Position numbers and translations under genes: made by a program. 64,000 nt of DNA from JBGSON01 sp041739085 (GTDB taxonomy: Bacteria; Patescibacteriota; Gracilibacteria; CAIRYL01): contig JBGSON010000014.1 of assembly GCA_041739085.1 (NCBI GenBank), forward strand, positions 15,174-79,173. Reading direction: 5' to 3'. Below, piece after piece: positions 41,626 to 50,735 of this stretch (position 1 is the first letter of the stretch; every line of letters starts with the position of its first letter). Below the pieces are notes generated by a model. It made no database searches and was not told where the DNA came from. It saw nothing but the letters and a program-made list of their open reading frames with translations.

Positions 41626-42222
41626 TTAAACATTCTTCCCCCCGACCGTCACCTGAGCCGGCCTCAGGACTTTACCATGCAAAAAATAACCTTTCTGGTG
41701 CTGAGCGACGATCTTTCCCTCTTCACTTTCTGAATCGATCATGATGGCATGATGGAGATTTGGATCAAACCGAGATCCGAGCGCTTCAATGGGGGTTACC
41801 CCCTGTTTCGACAGTTCCTCCACCATCCCTTTTTCGATCGCAATGATCCCCCTGCTCCAGTCATGATCTCGGAGAACATCCGGTATTGCATTCATCGCAC
41901 GATCGAAATTGTCAAGGCTCGGAAGGATGGCAAGGAGAATATCCTTTGTGCTCTCGAATCGGAGCTGTCCCCTTTCCTCATCCATTCTCCTTCTCATGTT
42001 CTGGGCATCGGCAAGCGATCGTAAGGCTTTCAATTTCCCGTCCTCGATCTCTTTTTCGAGAACAGATATCTTTTCATAAGCAAGATTGATCTCCTTTTCC
42101 AGATCCATGATTCTCTGGATTTCGCCAGGTATCTTGGGAGCTGGTGTTTTCCCATCCTTCGCTGATCTCATGTTGTGGTCAGGCGTCTGGGGCTGCGTTT
42201 TCTCGTCCGCTGGTTTTGTCAT
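41626..42222 (-). CDS. grpE: GrpE nucleotide-exchange factor
   Basis: A 198-residue co-chaperone that releases ADP from DnaK. A long N-terminal coiled coil (IMDLEKEINLAYEKISVLEK, ~40-75) leads into RSLADAQNMRRRMDEE, then LLAILPSLDNFDRAM and the C-terminal beta-domain FDPNLHHAIM, VAQHQKGYFLHGKVLRPAQV. ATG 42222 overlaps the end of the solute-binding protein gene by 44 bp, and the longer start at 42288 would overlap more. It is the third gene of the hrcA unit. The usual partner dnaK is not downstream. Confidence 0.94.
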   Translation of the reverse strand: MTKPADEKTQPQTPDHNMRSAKDGKTPAPKIPGEIQRIMDLEKEINLAYEKISVLEKEIEDGKLKALRSLADAQNMRRRMDEERGQLRFESTKDILLAILPSLDNFDRAMNAIPDVLRDHDWSRGIIAIEKGMVEELSKQGVTPIEALGSRFDPNLHHAIMIDSESEEGKIVAQHQKGYFLHGKVLRPAQVTVGGKNV

Positions 42223-43663
42223 CGAGAAATTCGGAAAAAGATTGAAGTACTTCCTCAGTGTTGGGCGCAGGAGTCGTCCGTTTCTCATCGAGGAGCGAGG
42301 AAACAGTATTGTTGAACAGCTTTCTGAATTCCAGAGTATAGAGTTCTTGTCCAGTCACTCCATACGAAGCGTTCTCCGGTATGAGTGCAGAATTGGGAAT
42401 ATTTTTCAGGAGTGATGTGAGCCGGGTTTTCAGAAAATGCTGCTTCGATTTTCTCTCATCGCTCAGTGAAGTAATGATAGCCCACGCGAAATCGCCATTT
42501 CCTGTGTCTTTGGACACCGCAAATCCCCACACATCCCCGAGGGTGACCGGGCTTTCTGTATCGAACTGGGGAACGAGGTGGAACTGGATATCATTTTCGA
42601 CAAGATGCCCTTTCTCAGTCGTCTTCCTCAGGAGGTCTATGATGTCATAGTAGGTGCTCTCATCTCCAAAGATCACAGCGATCTTCTCATCAATGAAGAG
42701 TTCAATATCGCTTTTTTCCTTTTCCATGCCCCTCTGATCCTTCCCCATGGAAAGAATGAATTCCAGTGATTCCTGAGCAGGTTGGTCCTCGAGAGATATA
42801 CTTCCGGACTGCTGAAGGAGAAGGAGGAAAACATCGAATGTATAGGGAAAATTCTTCGGATCCCCAAGGGCGATGGGAACAACTGTCTTTGATCCATATC
42901 GCATATAATTTGTTTTATTCGAGAAAAGGTCTTTCCATGTTTTCCCAGGCTTCGATGCGACAAATATCCGTGGGTCTCCGAGAAGAGATGCATTTGAATA
43001 CATCATGAGGAAGTGTCCAAATAGCGGAGCCGCCCACACCTGGTCATGATGAACGAATGTTTCCGCTATGGGGTGGAAGTATGTCGTGATTTCCAGCGGA
43101 TGGAGAATGGAATGAGGAGCCGGAGTGAGTTCTCCTTCATAGAGTAACTCCTCAAATAATTCAGTGTTCACGAGGAAAATATCCGGGATTTCATTGTTGA
43201 GAAAGGCCTTTCTCAATTCTGTGACATAGGTCCCTTCATCCCTGAATGTCCGGATCTTGAGGGAGATATCCGGATATGCAGATTGAAAATTCTCAAAATC
43301 AGATCGGAATACCTCCTCAGTCTCGCTCAAAAGAAAGAGCGTGAGAGACAGTTTTTCATCTCCGGGGATAAATTTTTCCAGATCTTCCTTTATAAATGGC
43401 TTTGCAGGATCGAAGAAGGGAATATCTCCATTCTCGCTGGATGAATCGCCATCTGTTCCGGATGGGAAGAACAGAGCCTCAAAAACCGGCCGGATGAAGG
43501 CAAAAGGGAAAGGGGCCAATTCAAAGAGCCTCGTGCGGATAACTCCCGAATTTGTTCCTGCTTGAAGAGGAGATGCTCCGCACTCTGACGGGACCCCGAT
43601 GATCGGATGAACAATCATGAGGAGAGCAAAAAGCCGGATCAGGATTTTCTGAAGGATTCTCAT
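42179..43663 (-). CDS. Extracellular solute-binding protein (ABC importer family 1 type)
   Basis: The product has 494 residues. An N-terminal signal sequence (ILIRLFALLMIVHPIIGVPS) is followed by a periplasmic-binding fold from ~100: LSLTLFLLSETEEVFRSDFE, SLKIRTF, IPDIFLVNTELFEELLYEG, VWAAPLFGHFLMMYSNASLL, IAVIFGDESTYYD and LGDVWGFAVSKDTGNG, as in maltose/sugar-type binding proteins. No permease or ATPase is adjacent. It lies between hrcA and grpE, overlapping hrcA by 4 bp (ATGA) and grpE by 44 bp, so it should be made with the heat-shock genes. Confidence 0.85.
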   Translation of the reverse strand: MRILQKILIRLFALLMIVHPIIGVPSECGASPLQAGTNSGVIRTRLFELAPFPFAFIRPVFEALFFPSGTDGDSSSENGDIPFFDPAKPFIKEDLEKFIPGDEKLSLTLFLLSETEEVFRSDFENFQSAYPDISLKIRTFRDEGTYVTELRKAFLNNEIPDIFLVNTELFEELLYEGELTPAPHSILHPLEITTYFHPIAETFVHHDQVWAAPLFGHFLMMYSNASLLGDPRIFVASKPGKTWKDLFSNKTNYMRYGSKTVVPIALGDPKNFPYTFDVFLLLLQQSGSISLEDQPAQESLEFILSMGKDQRGMEKEKSDIELFIDEKIAVIFGDESTYYDIIDLLRKTTEKGHLVENDIQFHLVPQFDTESPVTLGDVWGFAVSKDTGNGDFAWAIITSLSDERKSKQHFLKTRLTSLLKNIPNSALIPENASYGVTGQELYTLEFRKLFNNTVSSLLDEKRTTPAPNTEEVLQSFSEFLDDKTSGRENAAPDA

Positions 43664-44391
43664 TCTGAGGATTCAAGGAGTTTTTCGGAGAGAAACGCGC
43701 GTGCTGCTTCGAGAGCAAGTATGTTTTTTGCATACGGCATCCGCATGGGGCCGAGGATCCCGATGATGCCTTTAAAATCTAGGATGGAATAACGAAAGGT
43801 GATGAGAGAGCATTCCCGGATATCTTCGAGATAGATCTCAGGACCGATAAAGAGAGAGATTTCTTCCGTGATGTTCATTCCCTGAAGTGCTTCGTAGAGA
43901 TCGACTTCCAGCACACTGATGATTTTTGCGGCTAAACTGACATCTCCGGAGAGCTCGGGTTCTTTCAATACGTTCGAAATGCCGAGGAAGAATGTCCTCT
44001 TGGAGCTCGGGACTGTTGCGAAGGCAATATTTGGAGTGATCTTGGTAAGGATGGAAATGGCATCAAAAACTCTTTGATCTGCCATGCGTCCCTTCAATTG
44101 CTTCTTCCTCTCCTCTGAGAATTCTTCATAGACCTTTCTCCTCTGCTCTTGGGGTATATCAAGACCTTCAACGTAGAACCGGTATCCCGATGCAGTCGGG
44201 ATCCTTCCCGCAGATGTATGCGGATGCCTGAGGAATCCCTCGTCCTCAAGATTTGCCATTTCATTTCTGATCGTTGCCGCGGACACCTCCATTTTTTCGA
44301 TATCATGAATACACTTTGATCCTACCGGAGAAGCGGTCTGGATAAAACAACGCACGATCGCCTTCAGAATGCTTGCTTTTCTTTCTTTCAC
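43660..44391 (-). CDS. hrcA: Heat-shock repressor HrcA
   Basis: A 243-residue repressor, shorter than the usual ~340. The winged helix is at the N-terminus (RKASILKAIVRCFIQTASPV, then SAATIRNEMANLEDEGFL). HPHTSAGRIPTASGYRFYV follows, a family hallmark, then a GAF-like region with a reduced insertion. The C-terminal hallmark YSILDFKGIIGILGPMRMPY is present. A CIRCE-like element lies 9 bp before the start, so the gene very likely represses its own operon, with GroEL feedback known for the family. groEL is not in the window. Confidence 0.93.
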   Translation of the reverse strand: MKERKASILKAIVRCFIQTASPVGSKCIHDIEKMEVSAATIRNEMANLEDEGFLRHPHTSAGRIPTASGYRFYVEGLDIPQEQRRKVYEEFSEERKKQLKGRMADQRVFDAISILTKITPNIAFATVPSSKRTFFLGISNVLKEPELSGDVSLAAKIISVLEVDLYEALQGMNITEEISLFIGPEIYLEDIRECSLITFRYSILDFKGIIGILGPMRMPYAKNILALEAARAFLSEKLLESSE

Positions 44392-44400
44392 ATCCCAATA

Positions 44401-44427
44401 TTAGCGCATTGCCCGAGAGAGTGCCAA
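44401..44427. promoter_or_regulatory. CIRCE-like operator of the hrcA operon
   Basis: TTAGCGCAT (44401-44409), a 9-nt spacer and GAGTGCCAA (44419-44427). The consensus is TTAGCACTC-N9-GAGTGCTAA. One arm matches 8 of 9 and the other 6 of 9, with exact spacing. It sits 9 bp upstream of hrcA. Confidence 0.75.
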
Positions 44428-44475
44428 TATTTTTTATCAGCTCATGACACGATCCTGATCCCTCAAAAAATCATG

Positions 44476-44505
44476 TTGTATTGCAGTATTAAAAATTCGT
44501 ACAAT
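44476..44505 (+). promoter_or_regulatory. Promoter of the thioredoxin gene
   Basis: TTGTAT (44476-44481), an 18-nt spacer and TACAAT (44500-44505), about 30 bp before ATG 44535. Confidence 0.55.
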
Positions 44506-44534
44506 ATGAATACAGTCACTTTCATAATTCTCTT

Positions 44535-44852
44535 ATGGCTCATATATTTACTGACGACAATTTTCAGAAAGAGGTCCTGGATTCAGATATTCCGGTCCTC
44601 GTTGATTTCTGGGCTCCCTGGTGCGGTCCGTGCCAGATGATGGGACCGGTCGTGGAACAGCTGGCGAAAGAACTGGATGGGAAGATAAAAATCGGGAAGC
44701 TTGATGTCGAGGAGAGCCCGGAGACTGCAGCAAAATATCAGATCATGAGCATTCCGGCATTCAAAATCTTCAAGGGCGGAGAAGTCGTCGAGGAAATGGT
44801 CGGTGCAATGAGCGGAGATGTTCTCAGGGGCAAGCTCAACGCGCACCTCTAA
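44535..44852 (+). CDS. trxA: Thioredoxin
   Basis: A 105-residue cytosolic disulfide reductase. The active site WCGPC lies in VLVDFWAPWCGPCQMMGPVV (~residue 30). The buried Asp is in VLVDFW and the cis-proline in SIPAFKIFKGGE. Length and sequence are classical. It is divergent from hrcA, from which it is separated by the CIRCE site and its own promoter. The leader is pyrimidine-rich. Confidence 0.97.
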   Translation: MAHIFTDDNFQKEVLDSDIPVLVDFWAPWCGPCQMMGPVVEQLAKELDGKIKIGKLDVEESPETAAKYQIMSIPAFKIFKGGEVVEEMVGAMSGDVLRGKLNAHL

Positions 44853-44907
44853 AACCATCACATCCGATTGATTCGGGTTCGCTCAGAGTGGTTTTCTCCG
44901 TGTATTT

Positions 44908-47292
44908 TTATACTGGATTTTTTCTTTGATGCTGATTTTTTGATTCTTTCCCGCTCTCTTCTTTCTCACCACTCCATTTCCGGATCTTGTCTTCAATTAT
45001 CTTTCGTTCGACTCCATACTTCTCACGTGAAAGGCGGAATATTTTTTCAATCGACTCTGCGTCGGCTTCGACGGTTAGCGGAGGAAAGGTCGACGCAGAA
45101 AACACCGGCGTCGGAAGTCCGTCGATGAGGAGCCGGAGATAGATCGCTCCCCTTGAGAGGCTGACGAGATCCGCCGCTTCCACTTTCTCGGAATACTGTT
45201 TCATGAGCGCTTCTGCATCCTCAAAACCGACCTGGAAGGAGATGAGCGTCCCGACGTTCCCGAATATGGCATCCCGCACCATCTCGTTCATCTGAGCGAT
45301 ATACTGATTCGCCATGATAAGCGCGAGCTTGTATTTTCTTGCTTCGGAGAGGATGGATGCAAAACTTTCGGTGGCAAAATTCTGGAATTCATCGATGAAG
45401 AGATAAAAATCCCTTCGCTCGTCATGCGGGATGTCTGCGCGGCTCATCGCTTCTATCTGAAACTTTGTGATGAGCACTGATCCGAGGAGCATAGAGACAT
45501 CCTCTCCGATCTTTCCTTTCGAGAGATTGATGATGAGGATCTTCCCTTTGTCCATCACCCATCGCAAATGAAATTTGGATTTGATCTGTCCGAGGATGTT
45601 TCTGAGGATCGGATTTCCGAGGAACTGACCCACTTTATTGAGGATCGGGCTGATCCACTCTGTTCTCGTCCTCTCCTGGAGCGGTTCAAACTCATTTTCC
45701 CAGAAATCTTTGAGGATCGGGTCATCGAGCTGATTCAGACACTGCTTTCTGAATGCTTTATTCGTCAGTATCTTCGGGATGGCGAGGATGCTCACGTCAT
45801 TGCAGTGGAGCAGGGTGAGGATCGTGTTTCTTAAAATATGTTCTAGTCGCGGGCCCCAGCTCTCCGCATAGAGCTTTTTAAATACTCCGACGAGACCTGA
45901 TGCGATCGTGCTCCTCTCTTTTTCATCTTTGCACTCCATGATGTTATAGGAGATGGGGTAGTCGACGTCAGACGGGTCAAAGTGGATCACATCATTGATA
46001 CGGCTTTTCGGGACGAAATGGAGCGCTCGTTCTGCAAGATCTCCGTGCGGATCAATAACAGCGATCCCCTTTCCTGACTGCATGGCATCGAAGATCATGT
46101 TTTCGAGGAGTGTTGTTTTTCCCATACCGGTCCTTCCGATGATGTAGACATGCCTCAGGATGTCCTTCTCCTGGAGTCCGAAGGGGATCCTCCGGGAATG
46201 ATGGTTAGAAGCTCCAATTTTCAGGATCGCATTCTTCATGGTAATGGTCGCCGGCGGCTCGATCTTCCGGAATGAACTCCATGTGAGCTTGGGGATTTCC
46301 AGTTCACCGAGGGGAACATGGATGAGGCTCGCGAGTTCTTCCGTGCTGAAAATATTCGATTTCTTCGCCACTTCTCTTGTGAGGAACTCTTCGATGGATT
46401 TCAGGGGCTTCATGGGAGTTGGCTCGAGTCTCCCGAGCTGGGGATCGTTGAAGGTAAGGAGTGATGTTGCTATGGATTGGTATATGGACTCTGCATCCTC
46501 CTTTGCTCCTTTTGTCGCTACGAGGATCCTCATATTCACCCGGAAGAGTTTCTTCAGAAGTTTATCTGCCGCTCGTGAATATTCGAATGAAACGGTGCTT
46601 TTTTTCGTCTCATCCCCTTCGACGTTCTGCGAACTGGAGACTCTCGTCGCTCTCTGCCCTGCTACGACTTCCTTTCCCTTCCGGAATCCGTGGAGCGCCC
46701 AGATGAAATAGGCAAGTTTTCCGAACGCATCCTGTCTCGTATATGAGCGGAGAAAGGGCTTCTCAAGCATCCAGTAGAGTCCTTGTGCTATCGTGATCCC
46801 CTTGAGTCCCCTCTTTGCGACTTTTTGGGAACAGGAGCTGCAGGAGATCTGGAGTGATATGATGTCATCCGGAGATTCGATGTTCGAGAAAGCGGAAAGA
46901 ACAGGCTTCAGCGTGTCATGGTATTTCTTCATCTCCTCAAGTCCGAAATCGACATATGACTTGATCGGAAAAACAAAAGACTCGCTCTGAAGGATCTCGC
47001 CTCCATAGACCTTCCTTTTCCCAATGCTGAGGAGGTAGTCTTTCGCTTCATGGATCTCGATCATGGGATATGCCGCAAGGATCTGGCTTCTCAGAAAGCT
47101 CTTGTTCTTGGTCGGGACGGAAAAAATAAGCGATATGTAATCCTTATGCGCAACGATCTCAAACGAGAAACTGGCACACCGGTTTTTTTCATTTTGAAGT
47201 TCGTGGAGTGTCATGAGGAGATTTTCCGCAACTTTAAGCTCCGAAAGGTTCAGCTTCGAGAGCGTAAGCACGAGATGGGAAAGTTTCTCCAT
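44908..47292 (-). CDS. VirD4/TraD-like coupling or transfer ATPase
   Basis: The product has 794 residues from ATG 47292. The ATPase core begins at ~390 with Walker A YIIGRTGMGKTTLLENM and DPHGDLAERAL. YPISYNIMECKDEKERS and Walker B FYLFIDEFQNFATESF (~630) follow, then an ANQYIAQM sensor segment. The ~380-residue N-terminal part has no clear membrane helices and contains two CxxC-like pairs (ISCSSCSQK). Such ATPases move DNA or protein substrates to a type IV secretion channel. It is downstream of RNase H and secD. Its Lys-rich C-terminal tail ends NQHQRKNPV. Confidence 0.85.
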   Translation of the reverse strand: MEKLSHLVLTLSKLNLSELKVAENLLMTLHELQNEKNRCASFSFEIVAHKDYISLIFSVPTKNKSFLRSQILAAYPMIEIHEAKDYLLSIGKRKVYGGEILQSESFVFPIKSYVDFGLEEMKKYHDTLKPVLSAFSNIESPDDIISLQISCSSCSQKVAKRGLKGITIAQGLYWMLEKPFLRSYTRQDAFGKLAYFIWALHGFRKGKEVVAGQRATRVSSSQNVEGDETKKSTVSFEYSRAADKLLKKLFRVNMRILVATKGAKEDAESIYQSIATSLLTFNDPQLGRLEPTPMKPLKSIEEFLTREVAKKSNIFSTEELASLIHVPLGELEIPKLTWSSFRKIEPPATITMKNAILKIGASNHHSRRIPFGLQEKDILRHVYIIGRTGMGKTTLLENMIFDAMQSGKGIAVIDPHGDLAERALHFVPKSRINDVIHFDPSDVDYPISYNIMECKDEKERSTIASGLVGVFKKLYAESWGPRLEHILRNTILTLLHCNDVSILAIPKILTNKAFRKQCLNQLDDPILKDFWENEFEPLQERTRTEWISPILNKVGQFLGNPILRNILGQIKSKFHLRWVMDKGKILIINLSKGKIGEDVSMLLGSVLITKFQIEAMSRADIPHDERRDFYLFIDEFQNFATESFASILSEARKYKLALIMANQYIAQMNEMVRDAIFGNVGTLISFQVGFEDAEALMKQYSEKVEAADLVSLSRGAIYLRLLIDGLPTPVFSASTFPPLTVEADAESIEKIFRLSREKYGVERKIIEDKIRKWSGEKEESGKESKNQHQRKNPV

Positions 47293-47319
47293 GGAAATGG
47301 TGTGACTTCTCAATGGTGA

Positions 47320-47347
47320 AGTATAGCAAATATCCCCTTTTTTACAA
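47320..47347 (-). promoter_or_regulatory. Promoter of the VirD4-like gene
   Basis: Minus-strand TTGTAA (47342-47347), a 16-nt spacer and TATACT (47320-47325), about 28 bp before the ATG at 47292. Confidence 0.55.
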
Positions 47348-47484
47348 TGAAGGAAGAAGCTGCAAGCACAAAACAGAAAAGAGCTTAGAGTGACTTGCTG
47401 ATAACTACAGGGGGCCTCCTCGGCGCTTGAGTGCTTGCTCGCTTCAATGCCCGCAGAGTCAAACTCTTCTATGCATCCAACGAG

Positions 47485-47520
47485 ACTTTACGAACTTTAC
47501 AAACCTTATGAACGTTATGC
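47485..47520. repeat. 9-bp degenerate tandem repeat at the end of the RNase H gene
   Basis: ACTTTACGA, ACTTTACAA, ACCTTATGA and ACGTTATGC stand head to tail; the last unit includes the RNase H stop codon. Confidence 0.5.
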
Positions 47521-48051
47521 TTCATCGATCGCTTCGTTCGAAAGCAAATCAGCAAGTGTGTTTTCTTCTCGCGGGATATGATGGAATGAGATCTTCTGGA
47601 ATCGAGACGCGAGGATCTTCACTTTTTCAGACAGGGGTTTTAAATCCGGATGCTTGATCCGATACACTCCCTTCATCTGCTTCACCACGAGCTCAGAATC
47701 AAGGAAACACCGCACACTCGTCGCACCAAGTGTAACTGCATTTTCGAGCGCAGAGAGAAGAGCAGACCATTCCGCTACATTATTCGTCGTGATCCCCAGA
47801 GGCTTTTTTCCCTTCATGATGATCTTCCCGCCTGAGTCCATAATGGCAAATCCGGCTCCGCTGGGCCCGGGATTTCCGCGCGACGCGCCATCCGAATAAA
47901 TATCGACCGCTTTGCGCTGATCGGAAAAGCTTTCCTCGACATGAAGGACAGGAATCTTCAACCCATGCCTCTTCAGGGAATCTCCCCTCTTTTCAGGCGG
48001 AATATCCATGAGGAAGTCTGCTATATCGTCGGGGAGTTCGACCGATTTCAT
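47515..48051 (-). CDS. RNase H-like protein (RNase HI family)
   Basis: The product has 178 residues with a ~45-residue N-terminal extension. The RNase H fold starts with VDIYSDGASRGNPGPSGAGF (first catalytic Asp), followed by the Glu in TTNNVAEWSALLSAL, the second Asp in FLDSELVVKQMKG, and the last Asp in NTLADLLSNEA. All four acidic ligands are present, so it should be active on RNA-DNA hybrids. It lies 9 bp after secD and is probably co-transcribed with it. Confidence 0.9.
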   Translation of the reverse strand: MKSVELPDDIADFLMDIPPEKRGDSLKRHGLKIPVLHVEESFSDQRKAVDIYSDGASRGNPGPSGAGFAIMDSGGKIIMKGKKPLGITTNNVAEWSALLSALENAVTLGATSVRCFLDSELVVKQMKGVYRIKHPDLKPLSEKVKILASRFQKISFHHIPREENTLADLLSNEAIDEA

Positions 48052-48060
48052 GGAGAGAGA

Positions 48061-50313
48061 TTATTCTTCCGAGTGCGAAAGGAGGAGCCACTTCTTCTTG
48101 GAGAATCTTGGAGTGATGAGCGTCTCAATGAGAGTTTTTGTCACCGTGATCGCCGTGAGCATCGAAATCACAATTCCCATGGCAAGAGCGACCGCAAACC
48201 CCTTGATCACAGAAGAGCCGAAAACCCAAAGGATCATGCAGGTGATGAGAGAAGAAAGGTTGGAATCACGAATCGAGCTCCAGGCTCTTTCAAAACCGAT
48301 CTGTGCAGAAACGGAAAAATTCTTCCCCGCCCGGATCTCTTCCTTCATCCTCTCAAAAATGAGAATGTTTGCATCAACGGCCATACCGATAGAAAGGACG
48401 ATCCCGGATACGCCGGCAAGGGTGAGAACAATGGGGCTGTACGCGATGAAAGTGACCATGATCCCCAGGATCATTGCGATGAACAATGATAAAAAGTCGC
48501 TTTTTTCAAAGGTCGAAAACGACTTCAAGCTCACCATGAAGACGGCAATTCCAAGGATAGACGCCCAGCCGAACGGGATGCTCGCCTGAAGGAGGAAAAA
48601 GATGGTGAGAGCATAGAATCCGAGCGCAAGATCTGCGATGAATCCGAGAAACCGATAGAAGAGGATCATCCAGAGGGAAAGGATGAGAAATCCGATGAAT
48701 CCTGCTCTCAGAGATTTTTCAAGAGCGGTCGAACCGAGGAAAGAACCGATTTTATATTGTCCTTTTTCTACGAATGGAGCGGGGGTCGATCCTCCGTTCA
48801 ATTCCTTTGCAAGACGGACCGCTTCCTTCTGTGCTTCCTGAAAATTGGACATACCGAGAGTGATCACTGCAGATCCGCCTGATATCTTCTCCTGAACGGT
48901 GGGGGCAGAGACGAGGACCCCGCCGACAAAGATCGCGACCTGTTTTCCGACATTCTCTTCTGTGATTTTTTCAAACAAAATCGCTCCTTCGTCGTTGAAG
49001 AGAATCTCGACGATCGGCCTGCTTGTCGTCGGATCCGTTGCGGCGCGCGCTCTTTTGAACTGCATTCCGCCGAGTTCCGTGTCTTTCCATCCTGAAAGAT
49101 CAAAACCGAATGAGAGCTCAGAAAGCGTGACCTGCTCTTCCTTTTCCGTATAGGTTTTTGGATCCAGTCTTGTCTTGATCGCATCGATCTTCTCCCGGGC
49201 GCTCTCCGTTGTCTTTGAAATATAGATCCCCGTTGCCCTCATCTCGATCTCATTCTCTTTCGGTGCGAGGATCTTGAAGATCGCGAACTCGGTGTCGTTT
49301 TCGACAACTTTTGAAATCTGGCCTGCATTGAGTTCGACGAGCGAATCGTCGGAGAACGACTCCATGATCGAGAGAAGCTTCGGATAATCGTATTCCGGTG
49401 ATGGAGGGGGTGAGCCCGCTTCAGAAGAAATCGCCTCTTCCAGTGTCATGAGAGGGATTGCATCAGAGCGCTCCGATGTCTCTTTCTGAACATCTTCAAA
49501 GACTTCTCCGGGATCGGTTTTCTCATGATCCGCCATTTCCCTTTTTTCGACTTTCACCACGACATAGTCAATATTCTCGACCATAGTGTACGATCCCTGA
49601 GCGTCCTGGAGGAAAGTGTTCATTTTTCGCTCGATGACGCGGGGAATGATCGCACCCGGCTCAGTGTTTCCGATCTCAGCCGCCGCATCCGCATCAAAGG
49701 AGGTCTCGAGAGCTGATTTCCAGTACTGTTTATTCTCTGTATAGAGAGCGTATTCCTTTCCATTCTGGAACTTTGCCTTGTCACTGAAATTCTCAGCGTT
49801 TACGTCCGCGAGGAATTTTCCGGCATTCTCCTGAAGAGACGTCTTTTCCTCAGGAGTAGGAGTTTGACTCCCCTTCACCTTGAATTTGAGATCGATCACG
49901 GCGCTCAGTTTTTCCTGTGTGTCTTCGTTGTCCAGATCGCTCGTAATCTCTACAACGACATATTTTTCCTCATTGTATGCTGAAGCATATATGTTCAACT
50001 CTCTTGTTCCCTGCGGATCGATCCTGTTTCTCAGGATATCTCTGATGTTATCGATGACTTCCGATTCACTCCGATCGTTGTCCGGGTCGTCGTCGTTGTT
50101 TCTCTTTTTCACTTCAGTGAGATCCACGAGATAGGTGATCTGCCTTCCTCCCACGAGATCAAGCCCGAAATTCGGTTTTTTCGTCATCAGGTTTTCCCTA
50201 ATCTTCTGAAAGGGGATCTTCTCCTTTGCCGTGTTCGGCATGACATAGATCATCATCGCCGCAACAATAAGGATGAGGGTCACGGACGAGAAAATTCGGT
50301 GAGAGAGTTTCAT
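48061..50313 (-). CDS. secD: Protein translocase subunit SecD
   Basis: The product has 750 residues from ATG 50313. TM1 (IFSSVTLILIVAAMMIYVMP) is followed by GLDLVGGRQITYLVDL. A long P1 periplasmic head and the FGFDLSGWKDTELGG strand follow. The membrane part starts at ~525, with the hallmark GMAVDANILIFERMKEEIRA (~660). It uses the proton gradient to pull proteins across the membrane after SecA. Two things are unusual: it is long, and there is an insertion of ~50 residues with a charged loop (KSFSTFEKSDF) between TM2 and the VDAN motif, which adds about two helices. secF is not adjacent. Confidence 0.93.
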   Translation of the reverse strand: MKLSHRIFSSVTLILIVAAMMIYVMPNTAKEKIPFQKIRENLMTKKPNFGLDLVGGRQITYLVDLTEVKKRNNDDDPDNDRSESEVIDNIRDILRNRIDPQGTRELNIYASAYNEEKYVVVEITSDLDNEDTQEKLSAVIDLKFKVKGSQTPTPEEKTSLQENAGKFLADVNAENFSDKAKFQNGKEYALYTENKQYWKSALETSFDADAAAEIGNTEPGAIIPRVIERKMNTFLQDAQGSYTMVENIDYVVVKVEKREMADHEKTDPGEVFEDVQKETSERSDAIPLMTLEEAISSEAGSPPPSPEYDYPKLLSIMESFSDDSLVELNAGQISKVVENDTEFAIFKILAPKENEIEMRATGIYISKTTESAREKIDAIKTRLDPKTYTEKEEQVTLSELSFGFDLSGWKDTELGGMQFKRARAATDPTTSRPIVEILFNDEGAILFEKITEENVGKQVAIFVGGVLVSAPTVQEKISGGSAVITLGMSNFQEAQKEAVRLAKELNGGSTPAPFVEKGQYKIGSFLGSTALEKSLRAGFIGFLILSLWMILFYRFLGFIADLALGFYALTIFFLLQASIPFGWASILGIAVFMVSLKSFSTFEKSDFLSLFIAMILGIMVTFIAYSPIVLTLAGVSGIVLSIGMAVDANILIFERMKEEIRAGKNFSVSAQIGFERAWSSIRDSNLSSLITCMILWVFGSSVIKGFAVALAMGIVISMLTAITVTKTLIETLITPRFSKKKWLLLSHSEE

Positions 50314-50403
50314 AGGAAGTGTTTTCAGGAATAGGAAATTCTCCGGCATTCTTTCAAATAAACACTTTTTTCGCAAGAGAAATAGGACGAAAACAAAAAA
50401 CAC

Positions 50404-50708
50404 AAAAGAAAAATCAGAAAAGAAAAAAGTGAAAACTAAAACGGGAAGAGAGAAAACACTGGAGGAATTGACGGCATGGTTTTCTTCTATGTTTTTCGCT
50501 TTTTGTCATTTTCTTGTTTCACTTCCATTTTCATACCTCCCGCCATGGAATTTTTCCTGTTCCCAGAATGGTCGAAAAAGATGAGCAGCGCATGATCCGG
50601 GAAGAATATGAACTCTCAAAAAAAACGGACACCGATGAGGAAAAGGAAGAAAACAATTCAGGTCATATTTCTTCTTTTTACTTTTGTGCTTATTCTTTTC
50701 TCTTTCTC
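50404..50708. other. Intergenic region upstream of secD
   Basis: About 300 bp, A- and T-rich on one side, between secD and the end of the VirB4-like gene. It contains a possible small plus-strand gene (50568-50735). Nothing else recognisable is seen. Confidence 0.4.
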
Positions 50709-50735
50709 TTACGCTTCTTCCTGCTGCCTTTTTAA
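50568..50735 (+). CDS. Possible small acidic protein
   Basis: A 55-residue frame from ATG 50568. The first half is charged and protein-like (MVEKDEQRMIREEYELSKK). The second half becomes hydrophobic (SSFYFCAYSFLFLLRFF) over a T/C-rich sequence and overlaps the end of the VirB4-like gene by 27 bp on the other strand. No promoter or Shine-Dalgarno sequence is evident. It could be chance. Confidence 0.25.
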   Translation: MVEKDEQRMIREEYELSKKTDTDEEKEENNSGHISSFYFCAYSFLFLLRFFLLPF

